Source of the DNA: CAZGOM01 sp964542875
GTDB taxonomy: Bacteria > Planctomycetota > Phycisphaerae > Phycisphaerales > Phycisphaeraceae
NCBI GenBank assembly: GCA_964542875.1
Contig: CAZIWA010000042.1
Coordinates: 1 to 40,997 of the forward strand
DNA: 40,997 nt
Reading direction: 5' to 3'
Part shown: in pieces, positions 16,677-25,200 of the stretch
Position numbering within the stretch: position 1 is the stretch's first letter
Layout of the letters: every line of letters starts with the position of its first letter
Translations under genes and position numbers: made by a program
Notes under the pieces: generated by a model
What the model saw: only the letters and a program-made list of their open reading frames with translations
Databases searched by the model: none
What the model was told of the DNA's origin: nothing

Positions 16677-17737
16677 ATGTGAGATGCGCCAGAGCCCGGG
16701 CGCACGGTGCTGCCGGGAAGCATGGTGCAGCCCAGATGGATGGTGCGCGGGGGGAGGTCTGGGTTTTCAAGACGGGAGGCGAGCATCTGCGCGCCAGTGC
16801 GGCCCATTTCGGCTGAGGGAACGGCGACGCTGGTGAGGGGGCCTTCCTGGAGGCGGCGGCCACGCCATTGGCCGTCGAAGCCGATGAGGTCAAAGTCTTT
16901 ACCGGCGACTAGGCCATGCGCCGCTGCGCCCAGAAGGAAGCCAAGAGCGATGTCATCGCAGACGGTGAAGACGGCGCGGGGGCGCGGGGTGAGGGCGAGG
17001 TATGGGGCGACCATTTCAGCGCCGGCGCGTTCAAAGTAGATCCGGGCGAAGAGGCGGTTTTGACGGGTGAGTTTGCGGCCGAAGCCTTCTTCAAAGCCGG
17101 CGAGGCGTTGGGCGTCGAGTGGGAAGTATTCATTGGCGGCACGGTTGCCAGTGCCGATGAAGCAGGCGGAGGTGATGCCTGCTTCGCGGAGGAAACGGCC
17201 TGCCAGGGCGGCGCCGTGATGCTGATCGACGGAGATCTGGTCGTAGCGGTCCGTGAGGGTGCGGGGCATGACTTCGTGGGTGGCGATGACGGTGACGATC
17301 TGGCCGGGGCGGACCTTGATGTTGGCGGCGCGGTCGTTTTGGATGAGAGCGATGGCGTCGGCATCGATGGAGGAGAGGTCCAGGTCCTGAACGAACGATC
17401 CGCGGATGGTGGTGATGCCTTTGGTGTGGAGTTCGGCGATGAATGCCTGGGCCATTTGCTCGGTCATGCCGTCGGATTCACCCAGGGGGAGGTAAACGCG
17501 CTTGGCGGGGGGGATGAATGTGCCGCGACGCGGTGAGGAAGTGAGGAGGCCTTCAGAGACGAGCTCCTGCACGGCGCGGTGCGTGTTGCGCTGGCCGGCT
17601 TTGAGCTGCATGGCAAGGGAGCGGATGGTGGGGAGGCGCGTCCCAGCGGGCCACTGGGTGCCCATGCGTGAGCGGAGCATGGATTTAATTTGCTGGTAGG
17701 TGAGGTCGGATTCTGGGCTGGCGGTTTGCTGGGGCAT
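16673..17737 (-). CDS. GntR-type wHTH regulator with LacI-type ligand domain
   Basis: A 354-residue regulator. Residues about 12-75 are a GntR winged helix (LTYQQIKSMLRSRM, AGTRLPTIRSLAMQL, NTHRAVQELVSEGLLTSSPRRGTFI). The remainder is a periplasmic-binding-protein fold (DQISVDQHHGAALAGRFL, ACFIGTGNRAANEYF, AVFTVCDDIALGFLLGAA, IGFDGQWRG, PLTSVAVPSAEMGRTGAQML). This GntR/LacI hybrid layout is as in AraR and typically senses a sugar. A -10 like TATGAT with a 17-nt spacer lies at 17751-17779, which would leave only a very short leader before the ATG at 17737. In-frame ATGs at 17755 and 17779 lie inside that element. First gene of an operon with PhyH and the glycosidase, so autoregulation is likely. 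Confidence 0.87.
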   Translation of the reverse strand: MPQQTASPESDLTYQQIKSMLRSRMGTQWPAGTRLPTIRSLAMQLKAGQRNTHRAVQELVSEGLLTSSPRRGTFIPPAKRVYLPLGESDGMTEQMAQAFIAELHTKGITTIRGSFVQDLDLSSIDADAIALIQNDRAANIKVRPGQIVTVIATHEVMPRTLTDRYDQISVDQHHGAALAGRFLREAGITSACFIGTGNRAANEYFPLDAQRLAGFEEGFGRKLTRQNRLFARIYFERAGAEMVAPYLALTPRPRAVFTVCDDIALGFLLGAAAHGLVAGKDFDLIGFDGQWRGRRLQEGPLTSVAVPSAEMGRTGAQMLASRLENPDLPPRTIHLGCTMLPGSTVRPGSGASHI

Positions 17738-17750
17738 ATTGATTGCCGTA

Positions 17751-17779
17751 ATCATACGATAAAAATTGCCACAATACAA
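17751..17779 (-). promoter_or_regulatory. Candidate sigma70-type promoter of the regulator operon
   Basis: Reading the minus strand, TTGTAT (17779-17774), a 17-nt spacer, then TATGAT (17756-17751). The -10 matches consensus at 5 of 6 positions and the -35 at only 3 of 6. It sits in an unusually AT-rich block (about 17740-17880) between the divergent regulator and DUF4838 genes. Confidence 0.45.
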
Positions 17780-17927
17780 GAATGTAAAAAAGCGAAAATT
17801 AGCCGAAAAAGTTAGATATTTTAGTAAAGTTGCAACATTGATTGATATTTAAAAGTGTTTTGATACCATTGGCGGGCGTAAGTGTGATCGCTGCGGATAC
17901 GCGAAATGTGCATTGGTACAGATGGTG

Positions 17928-17987
17928 TATTTCGCATTCCGCGGCGCCCTCGCCGCAGACCTTTCCTTAGAGGAGAGGGTGGAAGGG
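17928..17987. repeat. Intergenic palindromic repeat, copy 2 (degenerate)
   Basis: TTTCGCATTC, a GGCGCCCTCGCC segment, then CCTTTCCT and AGGAGAGGG in the same order as the copy at 66-125. The central stem has decayed. It lies about 40 nt upstream of the DUF4838 gene. Confidence 0.5.
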
Positions 17988-18025
17988 TGGCTGTTGGTGG
18001 CGCATGAAGAAGATGGGATGGATTC

Positions 18026-20092
18026 ATGACGGCGATGAAAGCGATGGGTGAGGGAAGCGGTGTGAAGCTGGCGGCGCGGACGATGCCGCGGATTGAATTG
18101 GTTGGAAGCGATGAAGAAGCGGCGCGCTTTGCATGCGCTGAGCTGGAGCGGTATCTGGGGATGATTCTGGGAGAAGGGGGTTGTTCTCGCTCAAGCGTTC
18201 AACTTGAGAGGGAGGGAATCAGAGTGATGGTGCTGCGGGTGCGGCGTGATGGGTTTGAGTCCGATGAGGGGTATGGGTGGCGGGCGGCGGGGGATGCGGT
18301 GGAGATTGAAGCCGGCGGGGGGCTGGGGCTGGTGTTTGGGGTGTACGGGTTTTTGCGGGATGTGTGTGGGTGCGTGTTTGCAGCGCCGGGGCCGGAGGGG
18401 GAACTGGTGCCGGAGAGCAATCCGCTGATGATGGAGGTGATGCCGGTGAGGCGTGCGCCGGTGCTGTGGTATCGAGGCATTCAATGTTATTTTTTTGAGC
18501 AGCCGGAGCATTACAAGCAACAGATCGATTGGCTGACGAAGAACGGCTACAACTACGTGGAGTATCACCTGGGCGACCCAGAGGACGGGAAGGTGCTGCA
18601 TGAGCAGGTGGACCCGCAGACGGGTTTGCCGCTGTTTCCGGTGGCGCTGGGGCCATCGGCATTTGATGAGGCTTATTTTGAGAAGCACCTGCTGCCGGAG
18701 GTGAGGAAGCGGGGGCTGAAACTGGACTTTAACCATCACAATTTGTGGTATTGGATTCCGCCTCATAAGCACAAGGCGGCGCATCCGGAGTGGTTTTCGC
18801 AAGTGGATGGCAAGCGCGGGGGGAATTTGAATCAGCTTTGCATCTGCACCAGCAATAAAGAGGTGATGAATGAGCTGGTGTGCCGGGTGAAGGAGTATCT
18901 GAGGGCGCGGCCTGAGGTGCGGGTGGTGGGCGTGGTGCCGGAAGACGGGTTTGGCATGTGCCAGTGCGAGGCGTGCGTTGCGGGGGATGTGAACGGTGAA
19001 GATGCATTCAGCAAGCCGCGTGACCATCGGAGCGAAGCGGGGGCGAACTGGAGCCTGATCAATCGGTATGCCAGGTTGCTCAATACGGTGGCGAGGGCGA
19101 TCCGGGATGAATTTCCGAGGGTGCTGGTGGGTGGGTCTGCGTATGTGGACTTTACGTTTGCGCCTCGGGATTTTGCGCTGGAGCCGAATCTGGTGATGCA
19201 GGTGGCGGTGTACTGGCGTGACGGTGCGCGGCCGCTGGCGGGAGAGGGGACATCGGAGCTGAATAGGTTTTTCCATGAGGTGATCAAGGGGTGGCGCGCG
19301 GCGCTGCCGGGCCGGTTGCTGCTGTATGAGTACTACATGGGGATGATGGCGCAGAAATGCCTGCCGTACCCGATGGCTGAGGTGATTGGCGAGGATTGGA
19401 AGGCGCTGAGGGCAATCGGCGTGGAGGGGGCCTCGGTGCAGTGCTGCGCGGGGGCGACGCGGAGCTACGTGATGAATCTGGCGGCGTTTGGCTTGAGTGC
19501 GTGGGGAGAAAAAGTAGACGTGGCACGGATGGGGGCGGATTATTCACGTGCGCTGTATGGCAAGGCGGGGCCTGCGCTGGGGTGGATTTTTGAGCGGTGG
19601 CATGAGGCGATGGCGGGGCTTAGGCCGCTGAACATGGCGCTGCATGCAGAGGTGGGTGTGGACCGCAGCTGGAGCCATGAAGCCGTGTTGAAGCCCGATG
19701 GGACGAGCATTGCGTACTTCTGGCGGTCGCTGGGGGGCGATGCGCGGGTTGCGGAAGCGCTCCAAGCGGCGCGGGGGCTGGCGGACACGGAGAAAGCCGC
19801 CGGGAATGTGGAGGCTTTTGCCCGGTATCTGGAATATTGCAGGCTGGCGGCGGCGGCGATGGAAAGCACGCTGCGGGCGCATGAAGCACGTGTGAAAGAT
19901 CCGGAGCGGGCGGCGGCCTTGCTGCGCTGCGCCGCAGAGGAGCAACTGCCGGCGCTTATCGCATACATGAAAGCCAACCCCATGCCGGGCTGGGTGCTGC
20001 CCAGGATGATGAAGTACTGGGAGTATGAATTGAGATCGCGTTTGAGTGAGCTGGCCGGCCTGGGGCAGGCAGGAGAAGGTTTTAATGGCTGA
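18026..20092 (+). CDS. DUF4838 / alpha-glucuronidase-like protein
   Basis: A 688-residue protein without a clear signal peptide. Residues about 20-130 form an alpha-glucuronidase-type N-terminal domain (IELVGSDEEAARFACAELERYLG, GLVFGVYGFLRDVCGCVF). The DUF4838 barrel follows: RGIQCYFFEQPEHY, WLTKNGYNYVEYHLGDPED, LNQLCICTSNKEV, and VVPEDGFGMCQCEAC with Cys312, Cys314 and Cys317, a family-typical cysteine cluster. The C-terminal third is helical. DUF4838 is a suspected glycosidase family of uncertain substrate. It is divergent from the GntR regulator, which may control it. The ATG at 18026 has no clear ribosome site; 18035 is also possible. A short spacer with a hairpin repeat separates it from the peptidase gene. 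Confidence 0.85.
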   Translation: MTAMKAMGEGSGVKLAARTMPRIELVGSDEEAARFACAELERYLGMILGEGGCSRSSVQLEREGIRVMVLRVRRDGFESDEGYGWRAAGDAVEIEAGGGLGLVFGVYGFLRDVCGCVFAAPGPEGELVPESNPLMMEVMPVRRAPVLWYRGIQCYFFEQPEHYKQQIDWLTKNGYNYVEYHLGDPEDGKVLHEQVDPQTGLPLFPVALGPSAFDEAYFEKHLLPEVRKRGLKLDFNHHNLWYWIPPHKHKAAHPEWFSQVDGKRGGNLNQLCICTSNKEVMNELVCRVKEYLRARPEVRVVGVVPEDGFGMCQCEACVAGDVNGEDAFSKPRDHRSEAGANWSLINRYARLLNTVARAIRDEFPRVLVGGSAYVDFTFAPRDFALEPNLVMQVAVYWRDGARPLAGEGTSELNRFFHEVIKGWRAALPGRLLLYEYYMGMMAQKCLPYPMAEVIGEDWKALRAIGVEGASVQCCAGATRSYVMNLAAFGLSAWGEKVDVARMGADYSRALYGKAGPALGWIFERWHEAMAGLRPLNMALHAEVGVDRSWSHEAVLKPDGTSIAYFWRSLGGDARVAEALQAARGLADTEKAAGNVEAFARYLEYCRLAAAAMESTLRAHEARVKDPERAAALLRCAAEEQLPALIAYMKANPMPGWVLPRMMKYWEYELRSRLSELAGLGQAGEGFNG

Positions 20093-20155
20093 ATGAAGGC
20101 GGAATGTTGCGGGGGAATCACGTACCAACGGATTTTGGCGGCAAAACGAGATGCC

Positions 20156-20189
20156 GGATTGCGACGAAGACGTCTATTCCAGCCTACCT
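20156..20189. repeat. Dispersed hairpin repeat, copy 2
   Basis: Matches the element at 11161-11194 at 29 of 34 positions, including the GACG-AAGA-CGTC inner hairpin and CCTACCT tail. It lies in the 162-nt spacer before the M55 peptidase, which argues that this stretch is not the protein's N-terminus although the frame is open. Confidence 0.6.
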
Positions 20190-20254
20190 CGGAAGATGTG
20201 CGCAAATTTGCAGAGTGTAAAAGTTCAACATCAGCAAACCTGAAAGGTTTCAAA

Positions 20255-21085
20255 ATGGCTAAGCGTCGTGGCGCATCTCAGGGAGACAAGATCAAGAGCG
20301 TTTTCATCCTGACGGACATCGAGGGCGTGGCGGGTGTGGTGCAGTTTGAGCTGGAGACGTTTCCGACGGGGAAATATTACGACCGGTCGCAGAAGCTGCT
20401 GACTGCGGAGGTGAATGCCGCAGTGGAAGGGCTGGTGGAAGAAGGGGTGGAAGACATTCTGGTGGCCGATGCGCACGGGCCCGGGGCGATCTGGTTTGAA
20501 GACCTGCATCCCAAGGCGAAGCTGCTGCATGGGCGGCCGATCACACTGCCGCAACTGATCGGGCCGGTGAAGGACTATCAGGCGTCAATGATCATCGGGC
20601 AGCATGCGATGGCGGGCGTGGCGACGAGCAACATGAACCACACGCAGAGCAGCGCGACGATCGACTACCTGAAGCTCAACGGGAAGATGATCGGGGAGAT
20701 CGCGCAGTTTGCGCTATACCAGGGGGCGTTTGGCGTGCCGATGATTTTCCTGAGCGGAGAAGAGGACGCGTGCCGGGAAGCGGAGGCGCTGATACCAGGG
20801 GTGACGACAGCGGCGGTCAAGAGGGGAGTGGGGCGCGGGTCGGCTATTTCGATGTCAGCGGTGAACGCCCGCACGGCGATCAAGCAAGGGGTGAAGCTGG
20901 CGATCAAACGGCATATGAAGACGCCGGTGAAGCCGGTGGTGTGGCCCGGGCCGTATGTGCTGGAGAAGAGGTTTTTCAGCACCTGCACCGCGGATGCGGC
21001 GGCGGTGCAGATGGGCGTGAAACGTGTGGATGGGCAGACGGTGCAGTTGTCCGGCGATGATATTCAGCAAGTGATTTATCGATGA
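20255..21085 (+). CDS. M55 family D-aminopeptidase (DppA-like)
   Basis: A 276-residue zinc peptidase. Family motifs are FILTDIEGVAGV (the D-x-E metal pair near residues 21-23), DILVADAHGPGAIW, IIGQHAMAG, and PMIFLSGEEDACREAEALIPG. M55 enzymes such as DppA remove N-terminal D-amino acids such as D-Ala from dipeptides. No signal peptide, so cytoplasmic. The ATG at 20255 with AAAGG upstream is preferred to the open frame from 20093, which contains a dispersed repeat. The stop overlaps the next start (ATGA, 21082-21085), so it is translationally coupled to an amidase. Both may handle D-amino-acid or peptidoglycan-derived compounds; this is inference. Confidence 0.87.
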   Translation: MAKRRGASQGDKIKSVFILTDIEGVAGVVQFELETFPTGKYYDRSQKLLTAEVNAAVEGLVEEGVEDILVADAHGPGAIWFEDLHPKAKLLHGRPITLPQLIGPVKDYQASMIIGQHAMAGVATSNMNHTQSSATIDYLKLNGKMIGEIAQFALYQGAFGVPMIFLSGEEDACREAEALIPGVTTAAVKRGVGRGSAISMSAVNARTAIKQGVKLAIKRHMKTPVKPVVWPGPYVLEKRFFSTCTADAAAVQMGVKRVDGQTVQLSGDDIQQVIYR

Positions 21086-22125
21086 ACGCTGATGCTGCCG
21101 GTGCCCGGTTTTGTTTTTATGGTCGATACTTCTGGAGCATGCAATTGACCGCTAAGCGCACGAGGATCATCAAGCAAAAAGGGAAGCACCCGTACACATT
21201 TGGGCCGGGGCACGCGCCTGTCGCCAAAGTGAAGACAGGCGAGGTGGTGACGGTGCTGACCAAGGACTGCTTTGAGAACCGATTGAAGTCCGAAAAGGAC
21301 TTTTGCAGCGAGAAGTGCTTTTATCCGTTTTTGAATCCGCAGACGGGGCCGATCGTGGTGGAGGGGGCCAAGCCGGGGGATACGCTGGCGGTGCGGATTC
21401 ACGACATTCAGCCGGACCGGGATTATGCGGTGTCTGCACTGATTCCCGGGTTTGGGGGGCTGACGCACCCGAGTGTGCTCAACGCGCCGATCCCGGAGGA
21501 TACGAGGATCATGCCGATTGTGAATGGGGAGGTGGTATTCAACGATCGGATACGGCTGCCGTATAAGCCGTTTGTGGGGACGATCGGGGTTTCGCCTGAG
21601 ATCGAGTCGATCAACAGCCTGACGCCGGGGTATTGGGGCGGGAACATGGACTGCATCGAGACGTGCCCCGGGAACGTGGTGCACTTTCCGGTGTTTATCG
21701 AGGGTGCGCACTTTTTCGTGGGGGACGCGCATGCGACGCAGGGCGACGGGGAGGTGAGCGGCTGCGCGGCGGAGATGCCTGCACGGGTGACGTTGAGCTT
21801 TGAAGTGATCAAGGGGAAGGCGATCCGGTGGCCGCGGATCATCTCCGACGAGTTCCTGATGGTGGCGGGGAGTGCGCGGCCGCTGGAGGACGCAGCAAGG
21901 GTCGCCTGGCTGGAACTGGTTCGATGGATGGGGGATGAATATGGATTCACCGAGAAAGATGCGTACTACCTGATCGGCCAGGTGGGGCAGATGCGGGTGG
22001 GGAATATGGTGGACCCAAGCTACACGATGGTGGCGAAGATCGCGCGGAAGTATTTGGGGGAGGGGAAGCGGAAGAGTGATTCAAAAACAATAGGTTCCCG
22101 TGGGATGCGTTCGAAGACCCGCTGA
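21082..22125 (+). CDS. Acetamidase/formamidase family protein
   Basis: A 347-residue member of the FmdA/AmdA family, which hydrolyses short amides to acid and ammonia. Characteristic segments are GPIVVEGAKPGDTLAVRIHDI, RIMPIVNGEVVFNDRIRLPYKPFVGTIGVSP (family core), GYWGGNMDCIETCPGNVVHFPVF, and FFVGDAHATQGDGEVSG with the conserved His and Glu. The ATG at 21082 is coupled to the peptidase stop by ATGA. A second in-frame ATG at 21139 (MQLTAKRT) has GGAG only one base away, so it lacks normal spacing, but it gives an N-terminus closer to the family's usual one. The true start is uncertain. Confidence 0.87.
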   Translation: MNADAAGARFCFYGRYFWSMQLTAKRTRIIKQKGKHPYTFGPGHAPVAKVKTGEVVTVLTKDCFENRLKSEKDFCSEKCFYPFLNPQTGPIVVEGAKPGDTLAVRIHDIQPDRDYAVSALIPGFGGLTHPSVLNAPIPEDTRIMPIVNGEVVFNDRIRLPYKPFVGTIGVSPEIESINSLTPGYWGGNMDCIETCPGNVVHFPVFIEGAHFFVGDAHATQGDGEVSGCAAEMPARVTLSFEVIKGKAIRWPRIISDEFLMVAGSARPLEDAARVAWLELVRWMGDEYGFTEKDAYYLIGQVGQMRVGNMVDPSYTMVAKIARKYLGEGKRKSDSKTIGSRGMRSKTR

Positions 22126-22161
22126 CTCACGGTTATGGGCTGAGGCCCCGAGGGGGGGGCG

Positions 22162-22191
22162 AAAAAAAGCGTGATGGACTCGATGAAGTCC
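22162..22191 (-). terminator. Possible terminator of the hybrid kinase gene
   Basis: On the minus strand GGACT/AGTCC (22191-22187 and 22180-22176) form a 5-bp stem with a 6-nt loop, followed after 7 nt by a run of seven T (22168-22162). It lies about 45 nt past the kinase stop. The stem is short, so this is tentative. Confidence 0.35.
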
Positions 22192-22234
22192 TATTGGGGC
22201 AAGTCTTCATTGGCATTGCACATGAAGCTGCCGG

Positions 22235-25200
22235 CTATTTGAGTTCCTGGCGGACCTCACGAAGGACCTTGAGCAGGTGCTCGGGGTCGAGGGGTTTGGC
22301 GAGGTAGTTTCTGAAGCCGGCGTTGAGGACGGCCTGGCGGTCTTCAGGCCGGGCAAAAGCCGTGAGGGCGATGATGGGAATGGGTGCGGTGTTGGTTTTG
22401 GCTTCCCACTCGCGTATTTTTTTATAGAGCGCAAAGCCGTCCATCTCGGGCATGGCCAGGTCGGTGATGATGATGTCGGGTGTGGCGCCGTCCAAGGCGG
22501 CGAGGGCGTTTAGTGCGGAATCGACCGCGGTGACGGTGATGTGGTGATCGCGCAGAAGACGCGTGAGGGCCACACGCATGGAGGAATCGTCTTCGACGAG
22601 GAAGATGGAGAGGCCGGCGAGGGAATTGTGGTCTTTGGCGGTGTCTTTGGGGGCGTGGATTTTCTCGTCGTGGGGGGAGACAGCGGGGATTTGGATGGTG
22701 AATTCGCTGCCCATGGATTCGCCGGCGCTGCGGGCGGAGATGGAGCCGCCATGCAGCTCCATGAGTTGCCTGGCGATGGCGAGGCCCAGGCCCAGGCCAC
22801 CGTTGCGGCGCGAGCGTGTGGCATCCGCCTGGCGGAAAGGGGAGAAGACATGTGGGAGGAAGTCGGCGGGGATGCCGATGCCGGTGTCTTTGACTTTGAT
22901 GTCGATGGTTCGGCCGGTGAGGGTGAGGGCAACGCTGACGGTGCCGCCTGAGCCGGTGAATTTGACGGCGTTGCTGAGGACGTTCCAGATGACCTGCCGG
23001 AGGCGGTCGGAATCCGCAAGGATGGCGCCGATTTCGTCGGGGAAGTCGGTTTGGATGGTGATTCCCTTGGCGGTGGCGGCGGGAAGGACCGATTCGATCG
23101 CGCTTTTCACCAAATTGACGATGTGGGTTCTGCGCATTTGAAGACGCAGCGTGCCGGCGGTGATCCGGGAGGTGTCCAGGAGATCATCAATGAGGGACTT
23201 TTGAGCTTCGGCGCTGGTTTGGATGGCGCTGAGCCCTTCCTGGGACTGGGGGGAGAGGTCTGTTTTGCGCTGGAGGAGCTTCACCCAGAGCAAAATGGCA
23301 GCCAGGGGCGTGCGCAGCTCGTGCGAGAGCATGGCAAGGAACTCGTCCTTGGTGCGGCTGGCCTCCTCGGCGGCCTGCCTGGCGTCGTTGACGGCGCTTT
23401 CCACCTGCTTGCGCGCGGTGATGTCCTGGATGACGGCACCGACCAAGGCTTCATTGGCGTAGTCGCGTGTGAGGGAGGCGCTGATGGAGACGTCCAGCGG
23501 ACTACCGTTTTTAGCTGTCCAGCGGGTTTCCAACTGAACAATGGGCCTGTTTGCGGCGAGATCGGAGATGAAGTCGTCATAGCGCTTGCCGTTGTCCGCG
23601 GGGCAGAGCTGCCTGAGGTTCATGGTGAGGGCTTCATCAAGGCGGTAGCCGAACATGGCCTGGGCGGCGGGGTTCCAGCTCAAGATGGTGCCGTCGAGGT
23701 TGAAGCTGATGATGGCGTCGTTGGAGGACTGGACGACGGCGGCGAGCCGGCGCTGGGCTTCCTCGGCCATTTGGCTTTCGGTGGTGTCGTGCATGACTTT
23801 GGAGAAGCCACGGAGGTTGCCGGAGTCGTCGCGGAGGACGGTGAGGACGCCGCTGCCCCAAAAGCGGGTGCCGTCTTTGCGCACGTACCAGCGTTCGTCG
23901 GCGGCGCGGCCGGTATTGAGGGCGGTTTCCATTTTTCGGGTGGAGCCGGTGGCCTGGCGTTCCTCAGGCACGTAGATGATGGAGACGTGCTTGCCGATGA
24001 TTTCCGTTTCGGTGTAACCCAGAACGCGCTGGGCGCCAGGGTTCCAGGTGGCGATCATGCCCTGGGAATCGAGCATGAAGATGGCGTAGTCTTCGATGTC
24101 GTTGACGGAGAGGCGATGGCGCAGGTCGCTTTCACGCAGGGCGTTTAAGGCCATTTTGTCTTCGTGGATGTCGGTGGCGGCGCCGAACCACTGGAGGATT
24201 TTGCCTGAGACGTCCTTAAACGGGAGGGCCTGGGCCAGGTACCAGCGGTACAAGCCGTCCATGCCGCGAAGGCGGTACTCATGCCGGAAGGGGGTTCCTT
24301 GAGAGATGGCTGTCTGAAATGCGGTGCGGGTGCTTTCCCTGTCGAGGGAGTGCACGGTTTCCAGCCACCCATGGCCGGCGAGCTGGCGGGGTTTTCTGCC
24401 GGTGTATTCAAGCCAGCGCCGGTTGAACCAGCTTGCCTGGCCGGCGGGGTTGTTTTCCCAGAGGAGATCGGGGACGACGTCGGCCGCCATGCGGAAGCGC
24501 GCGTTGGACTGGCGCATGGCGTCATCGGTGTTGAGCCGTTCGATGAGCGCGGAGGCGTGCCGGGCGAAGATGTCGCTGACGTGGAGCTGGCGGGCGGTGG
24601 GCCGGTAAGGCTTGGTGAAATGGGTGGAAATGAAGCCGAGCATGTCACCATTGCGGCTAAGCAGAGGGGTGGACATGACGGATCGGTAGCCTGCGATGGT
24701 GGCGGCTTCCTTGTAGCTGTTATAGCTGGGGTCCGAGATGACGTCTTCGATGATGATCCGGTTACCCTGGCGAAGGGTGCTGTGATAGGAGCGAAGGGTG
24801 TCTTCTTTTATGCGGCGGTAAGCATCAAAGAAAGCGGGAGGAAAGCCGCGATGGGCCATGATCTCAAAGGAGCTTGTTTCGGGGTTGTAGAGCTGAATCT
24901 TTCCCATGTCCGCGCCGAAGGAGTCGATGGTTGCGTTCAAGACTTCCGAGAGGCCGGTTTGAAGGTCTGAGATGGTAAAGAGCCGGGTGGTGACCTCATG
25001 GAGATGCTCCATGGCCTTGAGTTCTTCGCTGAGCTGTTCGCGGCCTGTTTTGATTTCTTCTTCGGCTAGCTTGCGGGCTGTGGTTTCAACGAACAGGACG
25101 ACGACGCCCTCGATTTGGTTTTCCAAGGTTCGATACGGCAGGATTTTGCGCATGAACCAGCGGTTGCCCAGCGCGGGAACCTCACGTTCGATGGCGGTAA

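Noticed and set aside
20093..20254. N-terminal extension of the M55 peptidase frame
   Set aside because: It contains a dispersed hairpin repeat, and the ATG at 20255 has a ribosome site and gives the usual family N-terminus.
23051..24148. A 365-codon plus-strand frame inside the hybrid kinase
   Set aside because: It lies wholly opposite PAS and HisKA domains that read clearly on the other strand.
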